Below, piece by piece: positions 35,646 through 44,158 of a DNA stretch of 64,000 bases (within the stretch, counting starts at the first letter, position 1; every line of letters starts with the position of its first letter). Made by a program: the position numbers and the translations under genes. Source of the stretch: Hymenobacter sediminis (GTDB taxonomy: Bacteria; Bacteroidota; Bacteroidia; Cytophagales; Hymenobacteraceae); assembly GCF_003231285.1 (NCBI RefSeq), contig NZ_QKNS01000003.1, forward strand, positions 186,001-250,000. The letters are read 5' to 3'. Below the pieces are notes generated by a model. That model was not told the DNA's origin. It made no database searches and saw nothing but the letters and a program-made list of their open reading frames with translations.

Positions 35646-35690
35646 GCGCCGCTCCCGTCTCGGGTTTTCCGAGGCAGGAGCGGCGCTTTC
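35646..35690 (+). terminator. Terminator of the KGG stress gene
   Basis: GCGCCGCTCC and GGAGCGGCGC (35677-35686), with inner GTCTCGG/CCGAGGC, form a long stem followed by TTTC. Confidence 0.8.
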
Positions 35691-35773
35691 GCGTGGGCAG
35701 GCACCAGCCCCGCGTCAGCCCGTATATTGCCACCCCGATCAGTTCCTGCCTGCTACCCCGTCCTTTGCCCGCT

Positions 35774-36847
35774 ATGCTTCAGCTTCGCTACTCCCGCCGC
35801 GTTCTGCACTTCAACTTCCCAGCCCGCACCTCCCGCGGGGCCATTACGGAGCACACAGCTTACTACCTGCACCTGCACGACTCGGAGCAGCCCCATCTGG
35901 AGGGTATCGGCGAAGCTGCCCCGCTAGCCGGCCTCAGCCCTGATTACCGGCCCGACTTTGAGGCGACCCTGGAAGGCTTCACCCGCGAGTTCAACCGCCG
36001 CCAGCTGCGCGAGCTGCTACCCCAGGAGGCAACCGAGCTAGTAGGCCCCGAGTGGCCTGCCCTGCGCTTTGCCTTGGAAACTGCTACCCTCGATTTAGCG
36101 CACGGTGGCCGGCACTGCCTCTATGATAACGCCTTTAGTCGGGGAGAGGCAGGGGTGCCTATCAATGGATTGATCTGGATGGGCGACGCCGCTTTCATGC
36201 GCCAGCAGATTGAAAAAAAGCTGACGGAAGGCTACTCTTGTCTGAAGCTAAAAATAGGCGGCCTCGATTTCAACACGGAGCTAGAGCTGCTGCGCGAAAT
36301 ACGGGCCGTGGCCGGGCCGGAGCGCCTAACTCTGCGCGTAGATGCCAACGGGGCTTTTGGACCAGAGGAAGCCTTGGGCAAGCTGGAGAAACTAGCGCAG
36401 TTTGACCTGCACTCCATCGAGCAACCTATTCAGGCCGGGCAGTGGGACGCGCTGCGACAGGTGTGCCGCTTCTCGCCGGTGCCAGTGGCCCTGGATGAGG
36501 AACTCATTGGTCTGACGGAATCTGAACGGCAGGAACACCTGCTGGACAGTGTGCACCCCGCTTATCTTGTGCTAAAGCCTACCCTGGTAGGAGGGCTGGA
36601 GGCCAGTATGGCGTGGGCTGCCAAAGCGCGGGAAAGGGGCATAGGCTGGTGGCTGACCTCGGCCCTGGAGTCCAACGTAGGGCTGAACGCCATCAGTCAG
36701 CTGGCTGGCTCCTACGCCGAAACTGGTTTTCCGCAGGGGTTGGGCACAGGACAGTTGTATCATAACAATGTAGCGGCACCTCTGCATATCCAGGCCGGAC
36801 ATCTGCATTATAGCCCGCGGGGCGTGTGGGAGCATCCTGAGGACTGA
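35774..36847 (+). CDS. menC: o-Succinylbenzoate synthase MenC (enolase superfamily)
   Basis: A 357-residue enzyme starting at ATG 35774 (MLQLRYSRRVLHF). It has the acid-base lysine in CLKLKIGG, the metal ligands in RVDANGAF, IEQPI and LDEELIG, and the second lysine in LVLKPTLVGG, followed by WWLTSALESNVGLNAI. This pattern fits Bacteroidota MenC, which dehydrates SHCHC to o-succinylbenzoate in menaquinone synthesis. Other men genes are not in view, so a dipeptide epimerase of the same superfamily remains a minor alternative. Confidence 0.85.
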   Translation: MLQLRYSRRVLHFNFPARTSRGAITEHTAYYLHLHDSEQPHLEGIGEAAPLAGLSPDYRPDFEATLEGFTREFNRRQLRELLPQEATELVGPEWPALRFALETATLDLAHGGRHCLYDNAFSRGEAGVPINGLIWMGDAAFMRQQIEKKLTEGYSCLKLKIGGLDFNTELELLREIRAVAGPERLTLRVDANGAFGPEEALGKLEKLAQFDLHSIEQPIQAGQWDALRQVCRFSPVPVALDEELIGLTESERQEHLLDSVHPAYLVLKPTLVGGLEASMAWAAKARERGIGWWLTSALESNVGLNAISQLAGSYAETGFPQGLGTGQLYHNNVAAPLHIQAGHLHYSPRGVWEHPED

Positions 36848-36930
36848 TTTGCGCCTCGGTTATTGGCTGAAATAGCGCGTGCAGAGAATAGGATTTTTGG
36901 TTATCTTACCATGCCTGTTTTCTTACTGCT

Positions 36931-38226
36931 ATGCACACGCATTTCTATGCTATTCTGCTGCTTCTAGGCCGCGCTCGGGGGGTAGGGATAGGTGTGGTGC
37001 TGGGATTTTTGCTGGTTTTTCTGGCTCCGCTTATTGTACAGGCCCAACCGGTGGCCTTCCGGTTTGAGAAGTCCCGTACGCGGAAGGTGCAGCTACCTTT
37101 TCTGTTGCAGCGCAACCTGATTATTGTGCCCATCTGGCTTAATCAAAAAGGGCCGTACAACTTCATTCTGGACACCGGCATCAACACGTCCCTCATTACC
37201 GACCCTACCCTGCGGCAGGAGCTGAACCTGAGCGTAGGTGGGCAGTTTCTGGTGGCCGGAGCCGGAGAAGAAAATCCGCTGGAGGCTTTTCATATTCCCT
37301 CCGTCGCCGTCAGTTTCTCCCAAGGCGTGGCGGCTCCCTCGCTGAATTTCCTGATGCTTTCCGAAGACGTGCTGAACCTTTCCGGCTACGTGGGCATGCC
37401 GATTCATGGCCTGCTTGGGGCCGATGTGTTCCGCAGCTTTGTAGTGGAGGTTAACCCAGTGACGGAAACCCTGATCTTCCGTGACCCAGCCACATTTAAA
37501 GCTCCTCGCGGCAAGCGGTGGGCCCGCTTGCCCCTCGATATGGAAGGGCGCAAGTCCTACCTCACCCTACCCGTTCAACTCAATGACTCTCTGACCCTGC
37601 CCCTGAAGCTGGTGCTGGATACGGGAGCAGGCCATGCCCTGTCGTTGGAAACTACCTCCGATGCCCGCTTGCAGCTGCCGCTTCAGCGCATGCGCAGCCA
37701 GTTGGGGCGGGGCCTGAACGGCAACATCAACGGGTACCTGGGGCGGGTGGCAGCGTTGCAACTGGGGCGCTACCGCGTGCCGTCCCTGCTCACTTCTTTC
37801 CCCGATGCGGCCGACGTGGCTCAGCGCGCCGATGTGCCCCGCAACGGCAACCTGGGCTTTGAGCTCCTCAAGCGCTTTACTGTCATCATCGACTACACCT
37901 ACAACCGGCTGCTGCTGCGCCCCAACGAGAAGTACCGGGACCCTTTCGAGCATGATATGTGCGGCTTTGAGGTGCTGGCCACTGGTCCGAACTACCGCCA
38001 GTACCGGGTGCTGCGGGTAGAGCCAACGGGGCCGGCAGCCCAGGCCGGTATTCAGACCGGCGACGAAATTTTATCCATCAACCTGATTCCGGCCGAAGTA
38101 TTCAACTTAACCCAGCTGAGCCGCATGCTCCACTCCGCCGACGGCCGGCAGCTTCTGTTTATTGTGCGCCGCGCCGCCACCGGCGACCTGTTTACGACCA
38201 CCGTACGTCTGAAACGACAAATTTAA
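36931..38226 (+). CDS. Retropepsin-like aspartic protease with PDZ domain
   Basis: A 431-residue protein with an N-terminal signal-anchor (VVLGFLLVFLAPLIVQAQ). Two aspartic-protease halves carry FILDTGINTS (Asp 81) and LVLDTGAGHA (Asp 230), so both catalytic aspartates are present in one chain. A C-terminal PDZ domain reads VEPTGPAAQAGIQTGDEILSIN. This layout is common in Bacteroidota for envelope proteases of unknown substrate. Catalysis is inferred from the motifs. Confidence 0.87.
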   Translation: MHTHFYAILLLLGRARGVGIGVVLGFLLVFLAPLIVQAQPVAFRFEKSRTRKVQLPFLLQRNLIIVPIWLNQKGPYNFILDTGINTSLITDPTLRQELNLSVGGQFLVAGAGEENPLEAFHIPSVAVSFSQGVAAPSLNFLMLSEDVLNLSGYVGMPIHGLLGADVFRSFVVEVNPVTETLIFRDPATFKAPRGKRWARLPLDMEGRKSYLTLPVQLNDSLTLPLKLVLDTGAGHALSLETTSDARLQLPLQRMRSQLGRGLNGNINGYLGRVAALQLGRYRVPSLLTSFPDAADVAQRADVPRNGNLGFELLKRFTVIIDYTYNRLLLRPNEKYRDPFEHDMCGFEVLATGPNYRQYRVLRVEPTGPAAQAGIQTGDEILSINLIPAEVFNLTQLSRMLHSADGRQLLFIVRRAATGDLFTTTVRLKRQI

Positions 38227-38388
38227 GGGCACCGGTGCGGTTGCCAACCGCCTGGGTTGCGGCCTTAGCAGGGGGTAGGGAAACGGGGCCGAAGAGACTG
38301 GCATGCGTGTGGCCGAGGGCAAAATACCTACATTAGAAGCCGCCTACCTCTTTGGCAGGCCGTTTTCTACCCGCCCTACTTTCCCCGC

Positions 38389-39579
38389 ATGGCTCTCCCG
38401 TCGTCGGCCGCGCAGCTCCCGGTGCCCCCGCTTATTCAGGCCAACCAGCACATCTATTCCGATTATTTCGATGGGAATTTCGTGGATATGCTGGACCGCA
38501 ACATCCTGCAACTGCTAGATCGGGTGTGGTTTCGCTCGGAGCTGGTTGGCTTTGAGAACTACCCGCAGCGCAACCGCCCCGACCGGCCCCTGCTGTTTGC
38601 CTCCAACCACTCGGGCATGGCCTTCCCTTGGGATGCTATGGTAGCCCTCTCGCATCTGTGGCGCCGCTTGCCCAACCTCCGCGACCTGCCCCGACCGCTC
38701 TCGGCGCCCATGCTTTCCCAGTCGCTGCTGATGAACCCGTTTCAGGTGCGCAACTTCTGGAAGAAGTGTGGATGCGTGGATGCCACTACCCCCAATTTCG
38801 AGACAATGATGTACTACCAGGACCACAACCTGATGGTGTACCCGGAGGGGGTAGCAGGCATCGGGAAGGGGTTCAACCGGAAGTACCAACTGCAGCGGCT
38901 GGCTACCAGTTTCGTGCGCCTGGGCATCGAGCATCGTACCGACATCATCCCGTTTTACACCGTCAACGGCGAATACCTGAACCCCTACACCTACAGCTGG
39001 GAGTGGGTAAATCGCCTGAGCAAGAAAATCGGGATTCCCTTTATCCCGATGGGTCCTGTATTGCTACTGGTGCTGCTGCAGCCCTGGTTTTTCTACATGG
39101 CTTTCCCGGCCAAGCTCACCTTTGTGTTGGGCCGCCGCATTCAGCCTTACACGCTGACCACCAAGCCCACCCCCGAGCTGACCCGCCCCGACTACGAAGC
39201 CATATCGGGGCAGATCAGGGGGCAGATGCAGCAGGAACTGGACGCCGCCGTGCAGCAGTACGGGCAGCAGCCCTACCGCTGGCGGGAGCTGTGGCAGCGC
39301 ATCAAGGAAAACTGGCGCTATTTCCCGTTTTTCCTGCCCTGGGCCTGGCCGGCCCTGTTCCGCGAGTTTGAGCGCCAGTACGTGCACCTCGGCCGCCGCG
39401 ACGTTACCCTGGACCTGCGCAGCCCCGGCGCGTACTTGCGTATGTTGTGGCGCAACCCATTTACCATCACCTTCTTTGTGCCCATTCTGGGCTGGATTCC
39501 GATTGCCATTCGGGGCTACAAGGGTCACCGCATCGGGAAGCGCTCTGCCATCGGCAAGACGCGCCAAAGCAACTCGTAA
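38389..39579 (+). CDS. Lysophospholipid acyltransferase family protein
   Basis: A 396-residue PlsC-like acyltransferase. ASNHSGMAFPWDAM holds the histidine (His 74) and a downstream aspartate (Asp 82); the spacing is H-x7-D, not the usual H-x4-D. YPEGVAGIGKG is the glycerol-phosphate-binding motif. Hydrophobic segments near residues 220-240 and the C-terminus suggest membrane association. It is expected to transfer an acyl chain to a lipid precursor. It may be coupled with the AarF-like gene 151 nt downstream. Confidence 0.83.
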   Translation: MALPSSAAQLPVPPLIQANQHIYSDYFDGNFVDMLDRNILQLLDRVWFRSELVGFENYPQRNRPDRPLLFASNHSGMAFPWDAMVALSHLWRRLPNLRDLPRPLSAPMLSQSLLMNPFQVRNFWKKCGCVDATTPNFETMMYYQDHNLMVYPEGVAGIGKGFNRKYQLQRLATSFVRLGIEHRTDIIPFYTVNGEYLNPYTYSWEWVNRLSKKIGIPFIPMGPVLLLVLLQPWFFYMAFPAKLTFVLGRRIQPYTLTTKPTPELTRPDYEAISGQIRGQMQQELDAAVQQYGQQPYRWRELWQRIKENWRYFPFFLPWAWPALFREFERQYVHLGRRDVTLDLRSPGAYLRMLWRNPFTITFFVPILGWIPIAIRGYKGHRIGKRSAIGKTRQSNS

Positions 39580-39730
39580 GTAATTCCTCCGGGCTACCCC
39601 CATCATTAGCTCCAAGGTCGGTACACATTGCTTGGCCGGGGAGGGGTAGTAGAAAGCAATAATCTGAACTCAGGAACCGATAGGGCAGAGCTATTTTGTC
39701 GGTTTCACCTCCTGAAGCACTTTTGGCTCC

Positions 39731-41419
39731 ATGTTTAAGAACACCATTTCCAACCTTACGCGCATCAGGCAGGTAGCCGAAGTGCTTATTCGCTACGGTT
39801 TCGAGGACGTGGTGACGAGCACGGCCCTGCGCCGCTTGGTACCCCCAAGCCGGCGCCGCTCGTGGCAGGAAGGAGAGCAGGCCGTGTTTGAAACCACACG
39901 CTGGCAGCGCATCCGCATGATTATCGAAGAGCTGGGGCCTACCTTCATCAAGCTGGCCCAGGCCCTGAGCAACCGCGCCGATTTGTTGCCCCAGCCCCTG
40001 ATTGACGAGTTTGAGAAGCTGCAGAGCAACGTGCCGCCCTTCCCGGTGGCCCAGGCCCGCCAGATTATCGAGCAGGAGCTGGGGTGCCCGCTGGAAGAGG
40101 TATTTGCGGAGTTTGACGAGGTGCCCCTGGGCTCGGCCAGCATTGGGCAGGTGCACGGGGCGCGGCTGCTTTCCGGCGAGAAGGTAGTAGTGAAAGTACA
40201 GCGCCCCGATGCCCAGGAGAAAGTGCGCACCGACCTGAGCCTGCTGCACGAGCTAGTGCGCCTGACGGCCCCCTTCCTGCGCCGCCAGGGTCTGAGCAAC
40301 CCCCAGGACATCGTGGATGCCTTCGAGCGGAGCATGACCAAGGAGCTCGATTATACCTCCGAGGCCCGCAGCATGGAGCAGTTTCGCAAGCTGTACGCCA
40401 GCTACGAAACGTTCTACATCCCGCGGCCCTACCGGGAGCTGAGCACCAACCGCATCTTGGTCATTGAGTTTGTGAGTGGCTGCAAGATTACCGACAAGGC
40501 TCAACTGCTGGAATGGGGTCTGAGCCCCGAGCAGGTAGCCGAAACCGGTATGGATATCTACCTGACGCAGATTTTCGAGTTCGGGGCTTTCCATGCCGAT
40601 CCGCACCCTGGCAACGTGCTGGTGCGTCCCGATGGTACGCTGGTGCTCATCGACTTTGGCATGGTAGGCCGCCTGAGCAAGCAGCAGAAGTACGCCTTTG
40701 CGGGCGTATTCATTGGCATGGCCCGCCAAGATCCGCGCAGCATGGCCTTGAACTTCCGCCGCCTGGCTCTGACCTCGGAAATCCCCGACATGCGCGCCTT
40801 CGAGGCCGACTTGGCCCAGCTGATTGAGGATTTTGCGACCCTCGATGTGCGCGACATGAGCATGTCGGATTTGGCTGATTCGCTGCAGGGCGTTATCTAC
40901 CGCTACAAGCTGCAGGTGCCTGGCGCTGTGTTCCTGATTCTGCGGGCCCTTGTGATTCTGGAAGGCATTGGTAAGGTGCTGCACCCACACTTCAACACCT
41001 TCGAGTTTGTCCGGCCCTACGGGGCGCGCATCATCGCCGAGCAGTATTCGGCCGAGAACATCCAGAACGAAGCCCTCTACACGGGTACCCAACTGCTGGC
41101 TCTGCTGCAAACCCTACCCACCGATGTACGGCAAATCATGCGCAAAATATCCCGCGGCGACCTGCGGGTGCGCGTGGAGCTGAGCGGCTACCAGTTGCTC
41201 ATGCGCAAAGCCGATCAACTAGTGAGCCGGGGCATTCTGGCGGCCGTAGCCGTGGCCATGATTGTATTTGCCGGCCTGAGTTTGCTAGGGCATTACCCAG
41301 CATCTATGCCCTACCACCGTGGCCTACCTATGGTAACCTGGTATAGCTTAGGCGTGGCCGCCTTCCTGCTGCTCATCCTGTTTATTCTGGGCACCAAGAA
41401 CGAGCGAAGCCGGGAGTAG
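39731..41419 (+). CDS. AarF/UbiB (ABC1) family atypical kinase
   Basis: A 562-residue protein with the ABC1 hallmarks: the KxGQ-like region FIKLAQALSNRADLLP, VPLGSASIGQVHGARL with the A-rich loop, VVVKVQRP (catalytic lysine) and the HADPHPGNVLV and IDFGMVGRL metal sites. Two C-terminal transmembrane helices follow. UbiB/COQ8-type ATPases support quinone synthesis or lipid handling. As this organism probably makes menaquinone (menC nearby), the substrate system is uncertain. Confidence 0.93.
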   Translation: MFKNTISNLTRIRQVAEVLIRYGFEDVVTSTALRRLVPPSRRRSWQEGEQAVFETTRWQRIRMIIEELGPTFIKLAQALSNRADLLPQPLIDEFEKLQSNVPPFPVAQARQIIEQELGCPLEEVFAEFDEVPLGSASIGQVHGARLLSGEKVVVKVQRPDAQEKVRTDLSLLHELVRLTAPFLRRQGLSNPQDIVDAFERSMTKELDYTSEARSMEQFRKLYASYETFYIPRPYRELSTNRILVIEFVSGCKITDKAQLLEWGLSPEQVAETGMDIYLTQIFEFGAFHADPHPGNVLVRPDGTLVLIDFGMVGRLSKQQKYAFAGVFIGMARQDPRSMALNFRRLALTSEIPDMRAFEADLAQLIEDFATLDVRDMSMSDLADSLQGVIYRYKLQVPGAVFLILRALVILEGIGKVLHPHFNTFEFVRPYGARIIAEQYSAENIQNEALYTGTQLLALLQTLPTDVRQIMRKISRGDLRVRVELSGYQLLMRKADQLVSRGILAAVAVAMIVFAGLSLLGHYPASMPYHRGLPMVTWYSLGVAAFLLLILFILGTKNERSRE

Positions 41420-41428
41420 TACCTGAGC

Positions 41429-42598
41429 TTACTTACGGAACCAGGTATAGGCTACTTGGGCTCCGACTGCCTGCATATTAAAGAAAATGTATTTCTGGTA
41501 GGTAGCCGCTAGGCGTAGTTCATGACGAATATCTAACGGTACTATCCAACCAGCTTCGGCACCAATGTGCGTCGTGCCAAAACTTGGGTCTGGGCTACCC
41601 TTGGCGGAGCTAGTGCCTAGGCGCTGAAAGGGCAAGCTACTACCCGCGGGCCGTTGCCGCTGAGTGCTGGTGGCTTGAAGCAAATAGCCAGAACCTAAAG
41701 CGCCGACTACATAAAAATGCGGGCGGCTCGGCCGACCCAAGCGCTTACCGACAGCCGCAGAGAGATGTAGGAAATGAGCTTCTGTTTGCTGCTCCAGCTC
41801 TATAGTTGGCTGAGAGGAAACCGGCTGCGGCAAGTAATTGCCAGTTGTTATTGACCAATGAGCATAGCTGCCCGATAAGTTGACCTGAAGTCCGTTAGCG
41901 CGTACAGCTGTCCACTCAAAGCCTATAAGCTGGCTCCAGCCAGCCCCATCGGCCTGCATATCCAGTCCCAAGAATTGCTTGCTAAGTGTATTCTGCAACA
42001 TAAGCCGTTGTGCTCCCAAGCGGAAGCCCAAGCCATGTCGCCATGGTGAGTTTTCATCTGACCTAATATGTGGCGTACCGGTATTGAAGCATCGGTTATA
42101 ACGCTGAATTATTTGCTCTGTATTGCTGAAAGTAAATCGGGTATCTAGTAGCTCAGTATCAGAAGAAAATAATGTTGAGCATTCTGTTAAATACCTGGTA
42201 AAAAGCAAGTGCCAATTGAAAGCAGTGAGTTGATAGAGCGTATCGGTAGTAGCAGGCTGTAGTAATAAACCCGTTTCGTTGGCAAATGAGTATGAACTGA
42301 CGCGACCCACCTGATTAGGTAGCACAAAGCACACAGAATCAGAGCCGGAAGCCATTCGTACTACTCGGCTGCGGATTGCTGGTTGCTTAAGCAGCCCGTA
42401 TGCTTTAACCTGGCTAGCCTGAAACGTCTGCACCCCACCACCAGCCGATGAGTAAAGGTGGATGCGTCCATGAGGTTTCTCGGCCACCCAGCCCAATACC
42501 GAGTCGCCAGCTGGTGTGATGACGTAGCCGGGCAACCCTTGGGCTTGAGCAGCAATGGTTGTAATCAGAAAAAATAATAGGAAGTAGAGACGCTGCAT
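41429..42598 (-). CDS. Hypothetical exported, possible outer-membrane protein
   Basis: A 389-residue protein starting at ATG 42598 with the signal peptide LYFLLFFLITTIAAQAQ. The N-terminal part resembles small beta domains (GYVITPAGDSVLGWV). The C-terminal half has alternating hydrophobic beta-strand patterns, as in outer-membrane barrels, and ends in an aromatic strand (VAYTWFRK). I do not recognise the family. Similar proteins with unknown function occur in Cytophagales. It is convergent with the AarF-like gene, with only 9 nt between their stops. Confidence 0.65.
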   Translation of the reverse strand: MQRLYFLLFFLITTIAAQAQGLPGYVITPAGDSVLGWVAEKPHGRIHLYSSAGGGVQTFQASQVKAYGLLKQPAIRSRVVRMASGSDSVCFVLPNQVGRVSSYSFANETGLLLQPATTDTLYQLTAFNWHLLFTRYLTECSTLFSSDTELLDTRFTFSNTEQIIQRYNRCFNTGTPHIRSDENSPWRHGLGFRLGAQRLMLQNTLSKQFLGLDMQADGAGWSQLIGFEWTAVRANGLQVNLSGSYAHWSITTGNYLPQPVSSQPTIELEQQTEAHFLHLSAAVGKRLGRPSRPHFYVVGALGSGYLLQATSTQRQRPAGSSLPFQRLGTSSAKGSPDPSFGTTHIGAEAGWIVPLDIRHELRLAATYQKYIFFNMQAVGAQVAYTWFRK

Positions 42599-42830
42599 AT
42601 GGAGGAATGATAGCAGGAAGGCCCTGACGTGATGATCAGGGCCTGTTGATGGCATTTGTAAAGTCTGATAAAAGTTTTGTTCTGAATATTTACTCGGTTG
42701 ATTATGATATAGATGCGAGCTTGTTGATTGGAATTTGAGAAGTCTGTTAGATGAGAAATATGGTGCTCATGATTCTGTAACTGAGCTTCAATTTAGCACC
42801 GTCTTCCACTTATGGTAGGCGCCATCTGAT

Positions 42831-43907
42831 ATGCCTTTCTTTCTACTCTCCGCTGCTACCCCCTGGAGCCGCTGCCTCCTGACTGCCGCATTAACCGTCG
42901 CCGCGCTGCCGGCCCTGGCCCAGACCGACCGGGAAGCTGACACCTACGAAACCCAGAAGCGCCTGAGCGTGGGCGTAACCAAGTACACCGAAGCCCGCGC
43001 GGCGCTGACCAGTTTTATTCGAAAGCAGGCTACCCGCGTCCAGAAGCAGGAGGAAACGCCCGAGCAACTGACCGCCGAATTCAGCGTACCCGTCGGCCTT
43101 TTACCCCGCCTCGACTCGCTAACCGCTAGCCTAGGCTATGTGCTCGAAAACAACCTCAACTCCTATAGCCTGAACCCCCGCCGGCAGGAACTGGAAACCG
43201 AAGCTCAGCAGCTGGTAGCTTCCATGGGGCGAGTGCAAACCCAGCTCCGTGAGGCCAAGCTAACCAAGGAAGAGCGAGAAAATCTGCAGGAAGAGCAGGA
43301 GCGAAACGAGGCCCGCCTGCGCCGCACCCGGCAGCAGCAGGAACTGCTTCTGAGCCACGCGGGGCAGGCCTACGTGACACTCCGGCTGTTCGATGAAATC
43401 AGCTTTCCGACCGGCAACCGCCGGGTAAGCTTCGTGAATATGCCGGGGGTAGAGGTGGGCTACCTGCGCCTCGATAACCCTAAGCTGGGGCTTACCAGCC
43501 CGGCCTACCGGGGCTACGCCATCAAGTACCTGTTTACGCGGGGCAAGAGCTACTTCAACCTGGGCGTGTACAAGCCCACCACGACTAACAAATCCGACTC
43601 GGCTTTCGTGAACGAGCTGTTTGTTATCAACTTCGGCCAAGACTTCTACCCGCGTAATTTCGGCCGGGGCCGGCGGCGCTACCTCAACCTGTACACCAGT
43701 TACCAGGTAGGCGGCTTCATCTTGAACCGCAACGACGACCAGGAAAATGATTTCATTCCCAACCTGAACCTAGGGCTGGGGGTAGAGCTGATCAAAACCC
43801 GCCACATCCTGCTCGACACCAAAGCCAGCTACTTCGTGCCCCTCAACAGTCGCAGCCGCGACTTGCGAGGTGTGCTGGGGCAAGCCTCCTTCAACTTTGT
43901 GTTCTAG
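42831..43907 (+). CDS. Hypothetical exported protein, coiled coil plus barrel-like C-terminus
   Basis: A 358-residue exported protein (signal ending PALAQ near residue 30). Residues ~110-185 form a charged coiled coil (LREAKLTKEERENLQEEQER). The C-terminal ~160 residues have beta-barrel character with LYTSYQVGGFILN and end in phenylalanine (ASFNFVF), a typical outer-membrane assembly signal. Function unknown. It is followed by a terminator and a palindromic repeat. Confidence 0.7.
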   Translation: MPFFLLSAATPWSRCLLTAALTVAALPALAQTDREADTYETQKRLSVGVTKYTEARAALTSFIRKQATRVQKQEETPEQLTAEFSVPVGLLPRLDSLTASLGYVLENNLNSYSLNPRRQELETEAQQLVASMGRVQTQLREAKLTKEERENLQEEQERNEARLRRTRQQQELLLSHAGQAYVTLRLFDEISFPTGNRRVSFVNMPGVEVGYLRLDNPKLGLTSPAYRGYAIKYLFTRGKSYFNLGVYKPTTTNKSDSAFVNELFVINFGQDFYPRNFGRGRRRYLNLYTSYQVGGFILNRNDDQENDFIPNLNLGLGVELIKTRHILLDTKASYFVPLNSRSRDLRGVLGQASFNFVF

Positions 43908-43946
43908 CGTTCTGGCGTAAACTCACACCTAAGGGAGCACCAAAAA

Positions 43947-43981
43947 AGAAGAGCCCGGCCAGTAGTTGGCCGGGCTCTTCT
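43947..43981. terminator. Terminator after 42831-43907
   Basis: AGAAGAGCCCGGCCA and TGGCCGGGCTCTTCT form a perfect 15-bp stem with a 5-nt loop. An A-run on the left makes it most effective on the minus strand. Confidence 0.85.
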
Positions 43982-44027
43982 GCGCGTGTGCCGAAGCTGT
44001 TTAAGAGGGCTTAAAAAATAAAGCACG

Positions 44028-44133
44028 TCTCATGCAGAGTCGGAGCCGAAGCATCTCGCGCGCTGAGGTGGTAATGCTACTCAGACGTCAGCACGCAAGA
44101 TTCCTCGACCAGCTCGGAATGACGTTCTGGGTA
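44028..44133. repeat. Palindromic repeat family A, copy 2
   Basis: The left arm contains AGCATCTCGCGCGCTGAGGT and the right arm ACGTCAGCACGCAAGATTCC, then CTCGACCAGCTCGGAATGAC. It is more degraded than the copies at 16143 and 49175. It lies just outside the phosphosugar mutase stop. Confidence 0.75.
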
Positions 44134-44158
44134 CTTTTCGAACCACTTTGCTGACAAC

